Of a DNA stretch of 64,000 nucleotides, positions 43,974-51,879 are shown piece by piece; the stretch's first letter is position 1, and each line of letters opens with the position of its first letter. This DNA is from Streptomyces sp. SPB162 (GTDB taxonomy: Bacteria > Actinomycetota > Actinomycetes > Streptomycetales > Streptomycetaceae), in contig NZ_JAQFII010000001.1 in the NCBI RefSeq assembly GCF_029504575.1, positions 6,331,001 to 6,395,000 on the forward strand, written 5' to 3'. The translations under genes and the position numbers were made by a program. The notes under the pieces were generated by a model. The model worked only from the letters and a program-made list of their open reading frames with translations, was not told where the DNA came from and did not search any database.

Positions 43974-44621
43974 TCAGCCGGGCACCACGAAGCCGCATTC
44001 GTAGGCCGCGATGACGGCCTGGGTGCGGTCACGGGCGCCGAGTTTGGCGAGGATCCGGGCGACGTGGGTCTTGACGGTTTCGGGGCCGAGGCCGAGCCGC
44101 TCGGCGATCTCCGCGTTGGACAGGCCGGTCGCCATCAGGTGCAGCACCTCGGCCTCGCGCTCGGTGAGGCGGGCGCGCAGCGCCCGCGAGGGGTCGACGG
44201 GGGCGTAGCGGGTGGCGAGCGTGCGCACGGCCGCCGGGAAGAGCAGGGAATCGCCGCGGGCCACCAGCCTTACGGCTTCGACGAGTTGGTCCGCTCCCGC
44301 CCGCTTCAGCAGGAAGCCGGAGGCTCCGGCACGCAGGGCCTCGTAGACGTAGGCGTCGTTCTCGAAGGTCGTCACGACGACGATGTGCGGGGGCTCCGCC
44401 ATCGTGCGCACCAACCGCTCGGTGGCACGGATGCCGTCGATCTCCGGCATGCGGACGTCCATCAGGACGACGTCCGGCCGCAGTTCGCGCACCAGCGGGA
44501 TGGCCTCGGCGCCGGTGGCGGCCTCGCCGACGACCTCCAGGTCCGGTTCGTTCTCCAGGATCGCGCGCAGCGCCGTGCGCACCATCCGCTCGTCGTCGGC
44601 GAGCACGATCCGCAGGCTCAC
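43974..44621 (-). CDS. NarL/LuxR-family response regulator
   Basis: Response regulator of 215 residues. The receiver domain starts LRIVLADDERMVRTAL, with the phospho-acceptor Asp in VVLMDVRMPEIDG and Lys in GFLLKRAGADQL. The LuxR-type helix-turn-helix near the C-terminus reads LTEREAEVLHLMATGLSNAE and KTHVARILAKLGARDRT. The GTG start overlaps the kinase stop by four bases. It is the third gene of a membrane protein-kinase-regulator operon and should be phosphorylated by that kinase. Confidence 0.95.
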   Translation of the reverse strand: MSLRIVLADDERMVRTALRAILENEPDLEVVGEAATGAEAIPLVRELRPDVVLMDVRMPEIDGIRATERLVRTMAEPPHIVVVTTFENDAYVYEALRAGASGFLLKRAGADQLVEAVRLVARGDSLLFPAAVRTLATRYAPVDPSRALRARLTEREAEVLHLMATGLSNAEIAERLGLGPETVKTHVARILAKLGARDRTQAVIAAYECGFVVPG

Positions 44622-45931
44622 CTGTTCCCCGATCCCAGGGGCAGGGCGACGTGCAGCCGCCACCGTGAGCCGTCGGTTCCCGCCTCGAACCGGCCGCGCA
44701 GCGCGGTCGTGCGCTCCTCGACGCCGATCAGGCCGCGTCCGCCGCCCGTTCTGCGCGCGGGAGCCGCCACCACCGGGTTCACCATCTCGATCTCCAACTC
44801 GTCCGCCATGACGTCGATCCGCAGCAGGACCGGGGCCTGACCCGCGTGCCGCAGCGCGTTGCTGAGGCCTTCCTGCACGATCCGGTAGGCCTCGCGGGAG
44901 ACCATCGGGGGCACTTCGCCCAGGTCGCCCGCGACGGACGCGTCCAGCGGGACGCCCGCCGCCCGCGTCCGGTCGAGCAGGGCGTCGAGGCCGTCGAGGG
45001 CGGGGCCGAGGGGAGCGGTCGAGCCGTCGCCGTCCTCGCGCAACAGGCCGAGTACGTCGTCGAGTTCGGCGACCGCGCGCCGCGTCGTCTCCTCGATGGC
45101 GGCCAGCGCCTGCCGGGCGAACTCCGGATCGCGGTCCAGTACCCTGCGCGCGGCGCCGGCCTGCAGCGTCACCGCGCTGAGCGCGTGCCCCACCGAGTCG
45201 TGCAGCTCGCGGGCCAGCCGGTTGCGCAGCGCCAGCCGCACGGTGCGCTGCTCGGCGGCGGCGAGCCGGTCGATGGGCGTCGGCCCGAGCAACTCGGTGG
45301 AACAGCGCGCCAGAAGCGCTGCCGCGCCCTTGGCGGTGAGCGCGAGCAGGGCCAGCAGGAGCGCGGCGGCGAGCGGGGCCAGTCCGTCGTGTCCGAGGGT
45401 GAGCGGGCGGACCCAGGGGAGTTCGGTCGCGCGCAGCCGCGCCGAGAACGGCAGCGCCACCAGCACCACGGCGGCCGGCGGGACGGCCAGGGTCATCCCG
45501 CTGACGATGCCGCCGAGACCCACGTGCAGGACGAACCAGCAGGACGTCCGAGCCCGGGCCGCCCACGTCCGGTCCGTCGAGGGCAGGGGCCCGCCCGCCG
45601 GGCCGGCGCCCAGCGCCCGCGCCGCCGCCCCCTCCAGATCGCGCACGAGGGGGAAGGCCGCGGCGGCGGCGGCCGCGATCGGCAGGGCGAGGACGAAGGC
45701 GCCGAACTGCTGGGCAACCCAGACGCCGCTGCCCTCGTCGGCATGCGCGGCGACGTTCAGCGTGGTGTTCATCAGGAGGTAGAACGGCATCAACAACGCG
45801 CCGCCGAGAATCAGATGGACCCACCGGAGCCGGGCCGGTCGCCCGAACAGCGCTGCGCCGGACCCGTAGAGCGCGTCGCGCGCCGGCCTGTCCGCCGCCC
45901 CGGCCGCCGGGCCCTGGGTCCGATCAGCCAC
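44618..45931 (-). CDS. NarX-type sensor histidine kinase
   Basis: Membrane histidine kinase of 437 residues. The N-terminal half has about four to six hydrophobic segments (from residue 37 to about 210). The HisKA_3 dimerisation box is RNRLARELHDSVGHALSAVT with the phospho-His in ELHDSVGH. The ATPase domain has the N box EGLSNALRHAG and the Gly motif RTGGGRGLIGVEER. Overlaps by eight bases with the upstream membrane gene and by four with the regulator. The large membrane part suggests it senses an envelope or lipophilic cue. Confidence 0.94.
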   Translation of the reverse strand: MADRTQGPAAGAADRPARDALYGSGAALFGRPARLRWVHLILGGALLMPFYLLMNTTLNVAAHADEGSGVWVAQQFGAFVLALPIAAAAAAAFPLVRDLEGAAARALGAGPAGGPLPSTDRTWAARARTSCWFVLHVGLGGIVSGMTLAVPPAAVVLVALPFSARLRATELPWVRPLTLGHDGLAPLAAALLLALLALTAKGAAALLARCSTELLGPTPIDRLAAAEQRTVRLALRNRLARELHDSVGHALSAVTLQAGAARRVLDRDPEFARQALAAIEETTRRAVAELDDVLGLLREDGDGSTAPLGPALDGLDALLDRTRAAGVPLDASVAGDLGEVPPMVSREAYRIVQEGLSNALRHAGQAPVLLRIDVMADELEIEMVNPVVAAPARRTGGGRGLIGVEERTTALRGRFEAGTDGSRWRLHVALPLGSGNR

Positions 45932-46961
45932 GCCGGCGGGCGGTCGTCGCGCGGTGCGCCGCGGCGCGTTCGGCGAACAGCTGGGCGCCGGCGACGAGAA
46001 CGAGCATCCCGAGGAGCATCTGCACAGCGTAGGTCAGGTCCATCAGCGGGCTCGTCACCGGATCGCCGGTGTCGTTCGGCGCGACGATCCCGGCCAGCAG
46101 CATCCAGCCGCCCCAGGCGGCCGAGGCCGCGCCGCCCGTCCAACCGAGCGCCAGCGGGACCGACAGCCGCGTGCTGCCCTGACGGAAGGCGGCCAGCAGG
46201 ATCCCGACCGCTGCCAGCACCGCGAACGCGGCGCTGTCGGCCTCGACGATGGCGGTGGCGGTGCTGTGTTCCGCGGCGCGCGAGGCGGTGAGGCCGACGG
46301 TTCCGCCGCAGGCCCAGACGGTGTGCAGGACGGCGGGCGGCAGCGCGGCGAACGCCGACGCCACGGCGGCGATCCGCAGGACGGGCCGGGTGGGGCTCGT
46401 GGCGAGGTCCGCGGTCCTGCCGAGCGGCAACTCGCCCCAGCGGTCCTTGGCGTAGAGCACGAACAGGGCGCCCAGGGCCAGGCCCTGGATGCCGAACCCG
46501 GTGTAGACGACGCCGAACACCCACTCGGCCAGCCACGGATCGCCCGGAGGCGCGCTCCGGCCGCCGGTGAGCAGGGAGGCGACGGTCTGGAGCGGGAAGC
46601 CGACGATGATCGGCGTGATCAGCCCCGTCGCGATCCAGCCGGGCAGGACCAGCAGCCAGGCCGGCAGGCGCCGGCCCCATGGGCGGGTCAGTGCGAGGGC
46701 GAGCGCGACCACGGCGAGGTCCATCACGACGGTCAGGACGTTGACGGCGTAGAAGGCGCGGTCCTCCAGGCTGCCGCGCAGCGAACTGCCGGCCGGAATG
46801 CCGACGGTGCTGCCGCAGAGCCAGGCGATCTTGAGCGAGAGATAGGGGACGCAGGCGGTGACGGCCACGGCCCGCAGTGCGCGGCGAGCGGGCGTGGTCC
46901 GCGACGTCCGCGCCCGCTCAGCGGTGAACGGGGCCCGAGGGTCGCGCAGGGTGGTTTCCAT
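45924..46961 (-). CDS. Polytopic membrane protein of the TCS operon
   Basis: A 345-residue protein with about eight hydrophobic helices (for example VTACVPYLSLKIAWLCGSTV, VLTVVMDLAVVALALAL, LALGALFVLYA, QMLLGMLVLVAGAQLFA). I do not recognise a named family. It is the first gene of the operon and overlaps the kinase start by eight bases, so it may present the signal to the kinase or be the main output. ATG at 46961 chosen; a GTG nine bases upstream is possible. Divergent from the Clp-N/HTH gene. Confidence 0.82.
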   Translation of the reverse strand: METTLRDPRAPFTAERARTSRTTPARRALRAVAVTACVPYLSLKIAWLCGSTVGIPAGSSLRGSLEDRAFYAVNVLTVVMDLAVVALALALTRPWGRRLPAWLLVLPGWIATGLITPIIVGFPLQTVASLLTGGRSAPPGDPWLAEWVFGVVYTGFGIQGLALGALFVLYAKDRWGELPLGRTADLATSPTRPVLRIAAVASAFAALPPAVLHTVWACGGTVGLTASRAAEHSTATAIVEADSAAFAVLAAVGILLAAFRQGSTRLSVPLALGWTGGAASAAWGGWMLLAGIVAPNDTGDPVTSPLMDLTYAVQMLLGMLVLVAGAQLFAERAAAHRATTARRRG

Positions 46962-47054
46962 ACCGTCCACGCTCGCGGACGGACGTTGCCGCCACGTCCG
47001 GCCACAAGATGATCCGCATCCCCGGAACGGGGGACCCGGGCCGCGCCGCGGATC

Positions 47055-47099
47055 GTCAACCTAGGGTTGACGATCCTCTGTCGTCAACCTAGAGTTGAC
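47055..47099 (+). promoter_or_regulatory. Promoter with twin palindromic operators, leaderless start
   Basis: Two 17-base near-identical palindromes, GTCAACCTAGGGTTGAC (47055-47071) and GTCAACCTAGAGTTGAC (47083-47099), are 28 bases apart. A -35 TTGACG (47067-47072) and a -10 TAGAGT (47090-47095), with a 17-base spacer, overlap them. Transcription should begin about seven bases after the -10, at or next to the ATG at 47102. There is no ribosome site, so the mRNA looks leaderless. Each operator covers one promoter box, which fits repression by a dimer. Confidence 0.8.
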
Positions 47100-47101
47100 G
47101 C

Positions 47102-47818
47102 ATGACGGGACACCCAGTACGACTCGACGACCTGATCTCCCACGTCAAGGAACGGCACCCCGACGGCGACCCGCTGCAGAACCTCTCCGACGCGGTGACC
47201 CTCGCGCAGCACGTCGGCGAAGTCGCCGACCACCTCATCGGCCACTTCGTGGACCAGGCCCGCAGGGCCGGCGCCTCCTGGACCGACATCGGCCAGAACA
47301 TGGGCGTCAGCAAGCAGGCCGTCCAGAAGCGCTTCGTACCGAAGACCCCCGACGACCTGGACCTGCCGCTCGACGCGCTCTTCGAGCGCTTCACCGACCG
47401 GGCCCGCAACGCGGTCAAGAGCGCGCAGGAGGAGGCGCGCGACGCACGGCACGCGAGCCTGGGCACCGAACACCTCGTCCTCGGGCTGCTCCACGAGCCG
47501 AACGGGCTGGCCTGCCGGGCCATGGCCGAGTTGGGCGCGTCACCGGAGGCCGTCCGCGCCGCCGTCGGCACCCCCGGCCAAGAGAGCGAGCCGGCGCAGG
47601 GCCACCTGCCCATCACCGCGGCGGGCAAGAAGGCGCTGCACCTCGTCCTGCGCGAGGCGCTGCGGCTCGGGCACAACTACATCGGCACCGAGCACATCCT
47701 GCTCGGCGTCCTCAGCGACGACGAGGACCCCGCCGCGCAGGCCCTGGTGGGCCTGGGTATCACCAAGGACGCGACGGAGGAGTGGGTCGTCGCGACCCTG
47801 CACGAACTGAAGAAGTAG
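47102..47818 (+). CDS. Clp N-domain protein with helix-turn-helix, probable autoregulator
   Basis: A 238-residue protein. The first ~90 residues hold a helix-turn-helix (ASWTDIGQNMGVSKQAVQKR) and the rest is a Clp amino-terminal repeat pair (HASLGTEHLVLGLLHEPNG and HNYIGTEHILLGVLSDDED), without the AAA ATPase part of ClpA/ClpC. Clp-N domains bind protein substrates or adaptors, so the protein may link a proteolysis signal to transcription. The ATG directly follows twin operators, so it probably represses itself. Divergent from the membrane protein-kinase-regulator operon 140 bases away, which it may also control. Confidence 0.92.
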   Translation: MTGHPVRLDDLISHVKERHPDGDPLQNLSDAVTLAQHVGEVADHLIGHFVDQARRAGASWTDIGQNMGVSKQAVQKRFVPKTPDDLDLPLDALFERFTDRARNAVKSAQEEARDARHASLGTEHLVLGLLHEPNGLACRAMAELGASPEAVRAAVGTPGQESEPAQGHLPITAAGKKALHLVLREALRLGHNYIGTEHILLGVLSDDEDPAAQALVGLGITKDATEEWVVATLHELKK

Positions 47819-47875
47819 CCGCCGGCAGCATCCTGCGGATCCCGCCCGTCCGGAAGGCCGGGATCCAAGGGGTCG

Positions 47876-48607
47876 TCAGGCGTCCTTGCCCAGCGTGAGC
47901 AGCCGGTAGACCGGGTCGGGGCGCGGGGTGTGCTGGTCCGGCAGGGCGACCAGGCCGTCGATGACGCCCTGCGCCTGGCGCGGGCTGAACTCCAGGGCGG
48001 AGGCGAAGTACCCGGCACGGATCTTCTCGACCGTCAGTGCCGGGGACCGGCCCTGACCGTGGCCGGTGAAAGAGGTCTCCGCACGGGGGCGCAGTCCGTG
48101 GCCCGCCGCCCAGCCGACGACGGCCGCGGCCTCGTCGTAGGCGTCCGGGATGAGGTGCGGGGTGAGCAGGGCGTCGATGTCGCTGCCCACCGCGTGCGCC
48201 GCGTCCTTGTCGACCGTGGTGACGAACACCCCGCCCGGCCGCAGCACCCGCGCACACTCGGCGATCACCTCCGCCGCGTCCGGCAGCAGGTGCAGCAGCC
48301 AGACGGCGCAGACCGCGTCCACGCACCCGCCGGCGAACGGCAGCCGCCTGCTGTCGCCGAGTACCACGCCGGAACCGACCCGGCCGGCGGCCACCGACGC
48401 CATGCCGGCGGACGCGTCCACGCCGAGGACCCGCAGCCCCGGCCGGGCGAGCCGCTCGGTCACCAGACCCGTCCCGCACCCGACATCGAGCAGGGTGCGG
48501 GCCGTGTCCGGCACGAGGTGGAGTACGGCGCGGGCCGCGGCCTCCGCCCGGGGGACGCCGCCGCGGGTCGCGTCGTACCGTTCGGCTTCTCCGTCGTAGT
48601 TCAGCAC
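47876..48607 (-). CDS. SAM-dependent methyltransferase, class I
   Basis: A 243-residue methyltransferase. Motif I is LLDVGCGTGLVTERLA, motif II region VLGVDASAGM, and later ARVLRPGGVFVTTVDKD. It resembles ubiquinone/menaquinone-methyltransferase-type small-molecule enzymes, but the acceptor is unknown. ATG at 48607. It converges on the Clp-N gene (57 bases) and follows the secreted-protein gene in the same direction. Confidence 0.92.
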   Translation of the reverse strand: MLNYDGEAERYDATRGGVPRAEAAARAVLHLVPDTARTLLDVGCGTGLVTERLARPGLRVLGVDASAGMASVAAGRVGSGVVLGDSRRLPFAGGCVDAVCAVWLLHLLPDAAEVIAECARVLRPGGVFVTTVDKDAAHAVGSDIDALLTPHLIPDAYDEAAAVVGWAAGHGLRPRAETSFTGHGQGRSPALTVEKIRAGYFASALEFSPRQAQGVIDGLVALPDQHTPRPDPVYRLLTLGKDA

Positions 48608-48626
48608 ACGGGCAGCCTACGGGGAG

Positions 48627-48743
48627 TCACGACGCGGCGAGGAAACCGTGTACTCCCTGCGGTGCGGCGCCGTCCCCCAGCAGGTCGTTGTGGGCGAGGC
48701 ACTCGGCGTCCGTGTTGACGGTGGCCGGGGCGCTGGGCGGCGC
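48627..48743 (-). other. Coding-like in-frame extension after the TAG of the next gene
   Basis: Reading on past the TAG at 48744-48746, the same frame stays open for 38 codons to a TGA at 48627-48629. The peptide includes ATVNTDAECLAHNDLLGDG and ends HGFLAAS; 34 of 38 codons end in G or C, as in the neighbouring gene. This looks like a real C-terminus cut off by a nonsense mutation, or a readthrough tail. No other gene can be supported in this gap. Confidence 0.55.
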
Positions 48744-49577
48744 CTACGGGGTGGGGGAGTAGGAGTACACCGTGGTGGAGACCATGCAGATGCCCGGCTG
48801 GACGACTTCCGCGCGCAGCGTGCCGGAGCCCGGGTCGAAGTCGATGCCCTCGGACTCGAAGGTGCCCGAGCAGATGCTGCGCTTCGGCAGTTGGAGCAGC
48901 GTCGTCACCTGGCCGGTGACCGCGGTGCCGTCCAGCGCGTGCGGTAGGTCGACCTGCAGCAGGTCCTTCGCGTCGTCGTCGGAGACGCATACCAGGCGGG
49001 TGGCGGAGACGAAGTCGCAGCCCTGGATGTTGTCGACCGCGCGGTCCAGGGTGATCTGCCCGGCCTGCGGGAGTGTGCCCCCGGTGCGCGGGGTCGAGGG
49101 GTTGAGCAGGGGGGCGGGGAAGACCTGGAGGCGGTCGCGGGTGCCCCATTCGCCGGAGACCAGCCACTGCGCGTCGGGGGAGACGGCGGCGAAGGAGTTG
49201 TTGAGCGCCTCGCCGGGGTCGAGCGGGTGGACGTACTCGTAGCGCTGTCCGCCGGGAGTGGTGACGGCGTACATCTTCGACGTGGCGCCGTCGCCGCCCT
49301 GGTAGGCGTCGAAGACGTGGCCCTGGGCGATGTCCGGGTCGCCGACGTGGTTCCAGCCCTTGACGCGCAGGGCGATCGGTATGGAGCCGAGACCCCGGTA
49401 GAGCAGCGAGCCGTCGGCGCGGCCGGCCACCCCCTCACCGCCGGTCAGGGAGCCCGTGTACGAGGTGCCGGACTCGGTCCAGCCCCCGGGGGACGCGGCC
49501 GACGCGGTGGTGGCGACGAGGGTGAGGGCGATGGCACCGGCCAGTGCGGCGGCGGCTTGAAGCGGCTTGGCGGTCAC
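48744..49577 (-). CDS. Secreted protein of unknown function
   Basis: A 277-residue exported protein. The signal peptide is AAAALAGAIALTLVATTASA, with cleavage expected after ASA. The mature part shows repeating beta-like blocks (PGGQRYEYVHPLDPGEALNN, DAQWLVSGEWGTRDRLQVFP) that may form a propeller, and two to three Cys pairs. I do not recognise a family. It ends at TAG, after which the same frame remains open and coding-like for 38 codons. Divergent from the sphingomyelinase-like gene 127 bases away. Confidence 0.85.
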   Translation of the reverse strand: MTAKPLQAAAALAGAIALTLVATTASAASPGGWTESGTSYTGSLTGGEGVAGRADGSLLYRGLGSIPIALRVKGWNHVGDPDIAQGHVFDAYQGGDGATSKMYAVTTPGGQRYEYVHPLDPGEALNNSFAAVSPDAQWLVSGEWGTRDRLQVFPAPLLNPSTPRTGGTLPQAGQITLDRAVDNIQGCDFVSATRLVCVSDDDAKDLLQVDLPHALDGTAVTGQVTTLLQLPKRSICSGTFESEGIDFDPGSGTLRAEVVQPGICMVSTTVYSYSPTP

Positions 49578-49704
49578 TGATCCTCCGTCAGATTGACATC
49601 AGGGGCCAGATCGTAGACCGGATGTGCGCACGTATCTACCCTTCGGTAACCAAGTCCCCCTAGGCTTCCGCTGCTTCTCCACCCACGTTCACCGGGAGTG
49701 TTCC

Positions 49705-50685
49705 GTGAGACTTGCCCGAGCCGCCACCGCCTGTGCCTTCGTGCTCCTGCTGGGATCCGCCGCCACCGCGCCCGCGCTCGCGTCACCGAGCCCGCAGATC
49801 TCGCGAGTCCCGCAGATCAAACTCGTGACCAGCAACGTGATGATGCTGTCGCGGAACCTGTACCCGAACTGGGGGCAGCTGCAGCGCGCCGACCTGATGG
49901 CGAACGCGGACTACACGCGCGACGCCGACGTCGTCGTGTTCCAGGAGGCGTTCGACAACGGTGCCTCAGACCGGCTGCTCGGCAACGTCAAGGGCCGCTA
50001 CCCGTACCAGACGCCGGTCCTCGGCCGTTCCACCAGCGGCTGGGACCGCACCGAGGGCGCGTACAGCTCCTGGACGCCGGAGGACGGCGGGGTCGCGGTC
50101 GTCAGCAAGTGGCCGATCCTGGAGAAGGTGCAGCACGTCTACGCGGACGGGTGCGGCGCCGACTACTACTCCAACAAGGGCTTCGTGTACGTCGTCCTGA
50201 ACGTGAACGGCACCCGCGTGCACATCGTCGGCACCCACACCCAGGCCGATGACTCGTCCTGCGGATCGGGCGAGGCCGCGAGCATTCGGCACGGCCAGGA
50301 CCGGGAGATCGACGCCTTCCTCGACGCCCGCGCCATCCCCGCCGCCGAACCGGTCATCATCGCCGGCGACCTCAACATCGACGCGCACGGCGCCGATTAC
50401 CCGGGCCTCCTCGCGGACCTGGACGCGGCGGCCCCCGACGCCTCCCCCGGGCCCGCCGACAGCTTCGACCCCGTCACCAACTCCGTCGCCCGGGACCGCT
50501 ACCCGAACGACCCGGCGCAGCGGCTGGACCACGCGCTGCTGCGCAACGGCCATGCCCGGCCGGCCCACTGGAACAACCGCGTCGTCGACGAGCACTCCCC
50601 GAAGTGGACGGTCTCCAGCTGGGGCACGACCTCCTCGTACACCGACTACTCGGACCACTACCCGCTGGTCGCGGGCGACGTGTAG
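49705..50685 (+). CDS. Secreted sphingomyelin phosphodiesterase (neutral sphingomyelinase/phospholipase C type)
   Basis: Exported hydrolase of 326 residues. The signal peptide is ATACAFVLLLGSAATAPALA. The endonuclease/exonuclease/phosphatase fold has IKLVTSNVMMLSRNL, the metal-binding Glu in VVFQEAFDN, HIVGTHTQADD, IIAGDLNIDAHG and the terminal SDHYPLVAG with the catalytic Asp-His. These match bacterial beta-toxin-type sphingomyelinases. The GTG at 49705 is chosen so that the signal peptide is at the N-terminus; an upstream ATG would bury it. Acts outside the cell on phosphocholine lipids or lysophospholipids. Confidence 0.92.
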   Translation: MRLARAATACAFVLLLGSAATAPALASPSPQISRVPQIKLVTSNVMMLSRNLYPNWGQLQRADLMANADYTRDADVVVFQEAFDNGASDRLLGNVKGRYPYQTPVLGRSTSGWDRTEGAYSSWTPEDGGVAVVSKWPILEKVQHVYADGCGADYYSNKGFVYVVLNVNGTRVHIVGTHTQADDSSCGSGEAASIRHGQDREIDAFLDARAIPAAEPVIIAGDLNIDAHGADYPGLLADLDAAAPDASPGPADSFDPVTNSVARDRYPNDPAQRLDHALLRNGHARPAHWNNRVVDEHSPKWTVSSWGTTSSYTDYSDHYPLVAGDV

Positions 50686-50807
50686 CCCCGCGGGTTCCGG
50701 AGGACGGGTGGGGCGGGCGGAAAACCAGTTGTGTGGTTCTTCCCCGACGGTCACGCTGGGTAACCGAACATCCGCCGCGCCACTCACCACCCCGGAGAAC
50801 CCGAACC

Positions 50808-51869
50808 GTGCAGTCCGCCGTCACCGTCACGCCCACCCGGATACCCGAGCTGCTGCTCGGGCTCGCCACCGTGCGCCCGGTGTTCCTCTGGGGCGCGCCG
50901 GGGATCGGCAAGTCCTCGCTGGTCAGAGCCTTCGCCGAATCCCTCGGCCTGGAGTGCGTCTCGCTGCTGGGCACCCAACTGGCCCCCGAGGACCTGATCG
51001 GCGTGCCACAGATCCACGACGGGCGCACGCGCTTCTGCCCGCCCGAGGCCATCGCGCGCGACGAGCCCTACTGCCTGTTCCTCGACGAGCTCAACGCCGC
51101 GACCCCCGACGTCCAGAAGGCGTTCTACTCGCTGATCCTGGACCGCCGGATCGGCTCCTACGAACTGCCCGCGGGCTCCATCGTCATCGGCGCCGGCAAC
51201 CGGTCCACCGACAACGCGCTCGCCCGCCCCATCGCGTCCGCGCTCATCAACCGCCTCACCCACGTCCACCTCCAGGCGTCCGCGAAGGACTGGCTGGTGT
51301 GGGCGGGTGAGAACGGCATCCATCCGTGGGTGACGGAGTACCTCACCGACCGGCCGGACCACCTGTGGTCGAAGGCGCCGAAGACCGAGGAGGCCTTCTC
51401 CACCCCGCGCTCGTGGCACATGCTCTCCGACGCGCTGCACTCCTTCGGCCCGGTGCTCGACGAGGACACCCTCAAGGTCATCACGCACGGGACGCTGACC
51501 CCCGCGCACGCCGTCTCCTTCTGCGGCTACGCGAAGATCGTCCGCAACGCCTACGGCATCGATGCGATCCTCAAGGGCGACGCCCCCTGGCCGCGCCGTC
51601 TGGAGGACCGCGACCTGCTCTACTACCTCGCCGACGCCTTCCGCGGCCGGCTCGCCAGAGAACTGCCGGACCGCAAGGAGCACGCCTCCGAGGCCGTGCG
51701 GCAGACCGCCTACCGGTCCAAGGGGCTGCTCGTGCAGCTCGCGGAGATCTCCGTCGAGGTCGCGCAGACCGTCATCGCGGACGACATCGACGGCAACCCC
51801 GTGCTGCCCGCCTGGTTCCTCGTCGAGGCAGCCCGCGACATGCCGCGGCTGGTCGAGGCGCGCCGGTGA
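50808..51869 (+). CDS. MoxR-type AAA+ ATPase
   Basis: AAA+ ATPase of 353 residues of the MoxR/AAA_5 type. Walker A GAPGIGKSS near residues 29-37, Walker B CLFLDELNAA and a C-terminal segment from RPIASALINRLTHVHL (arginine-finger region). MoxR ATPases act as chaperones for metal-cofactor or vWA-domain partners. The next gene encodes a vWA/metallopeptidase-like protein starting 10 bases after this stop, so the two should work together. GTG at 50808. The two genes upstream are secreted proteins and appear unrelated. Confidence 0.92.
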   Translation: MQSAVTVTPTRIPELLLGLATVRPVFLWGAPGIGKSSLVRAFAESLGLECVSLLGTQLAPEDLIGVPQIHDGRTRFCPPEAIARDEPYCLFLDELNAATPDVQKAFYSLILDRRIGSYELPAGSIVIGAGNRSTDNALARPIASALINRLTHVHLQASAKDWLVWAGENGIHPWVTEYLTDRPDHLWSKAPKTEEAFSTPRSWHMLSDALHSFGPVLDEDTLKVITHGTLTPAHAVSFCGYAKIVRNAYGIDAILKGDAPWPRRLEDRDLLYYLADAFRGRLARELPDRKEHASEAVRQTAYRSKGLLVQLAEISVEVAQTVIADDIDGNPVLPAWFLVEAARDMPRLVEARR

Positions 51870-51879
51870 GGGCCCGCCG

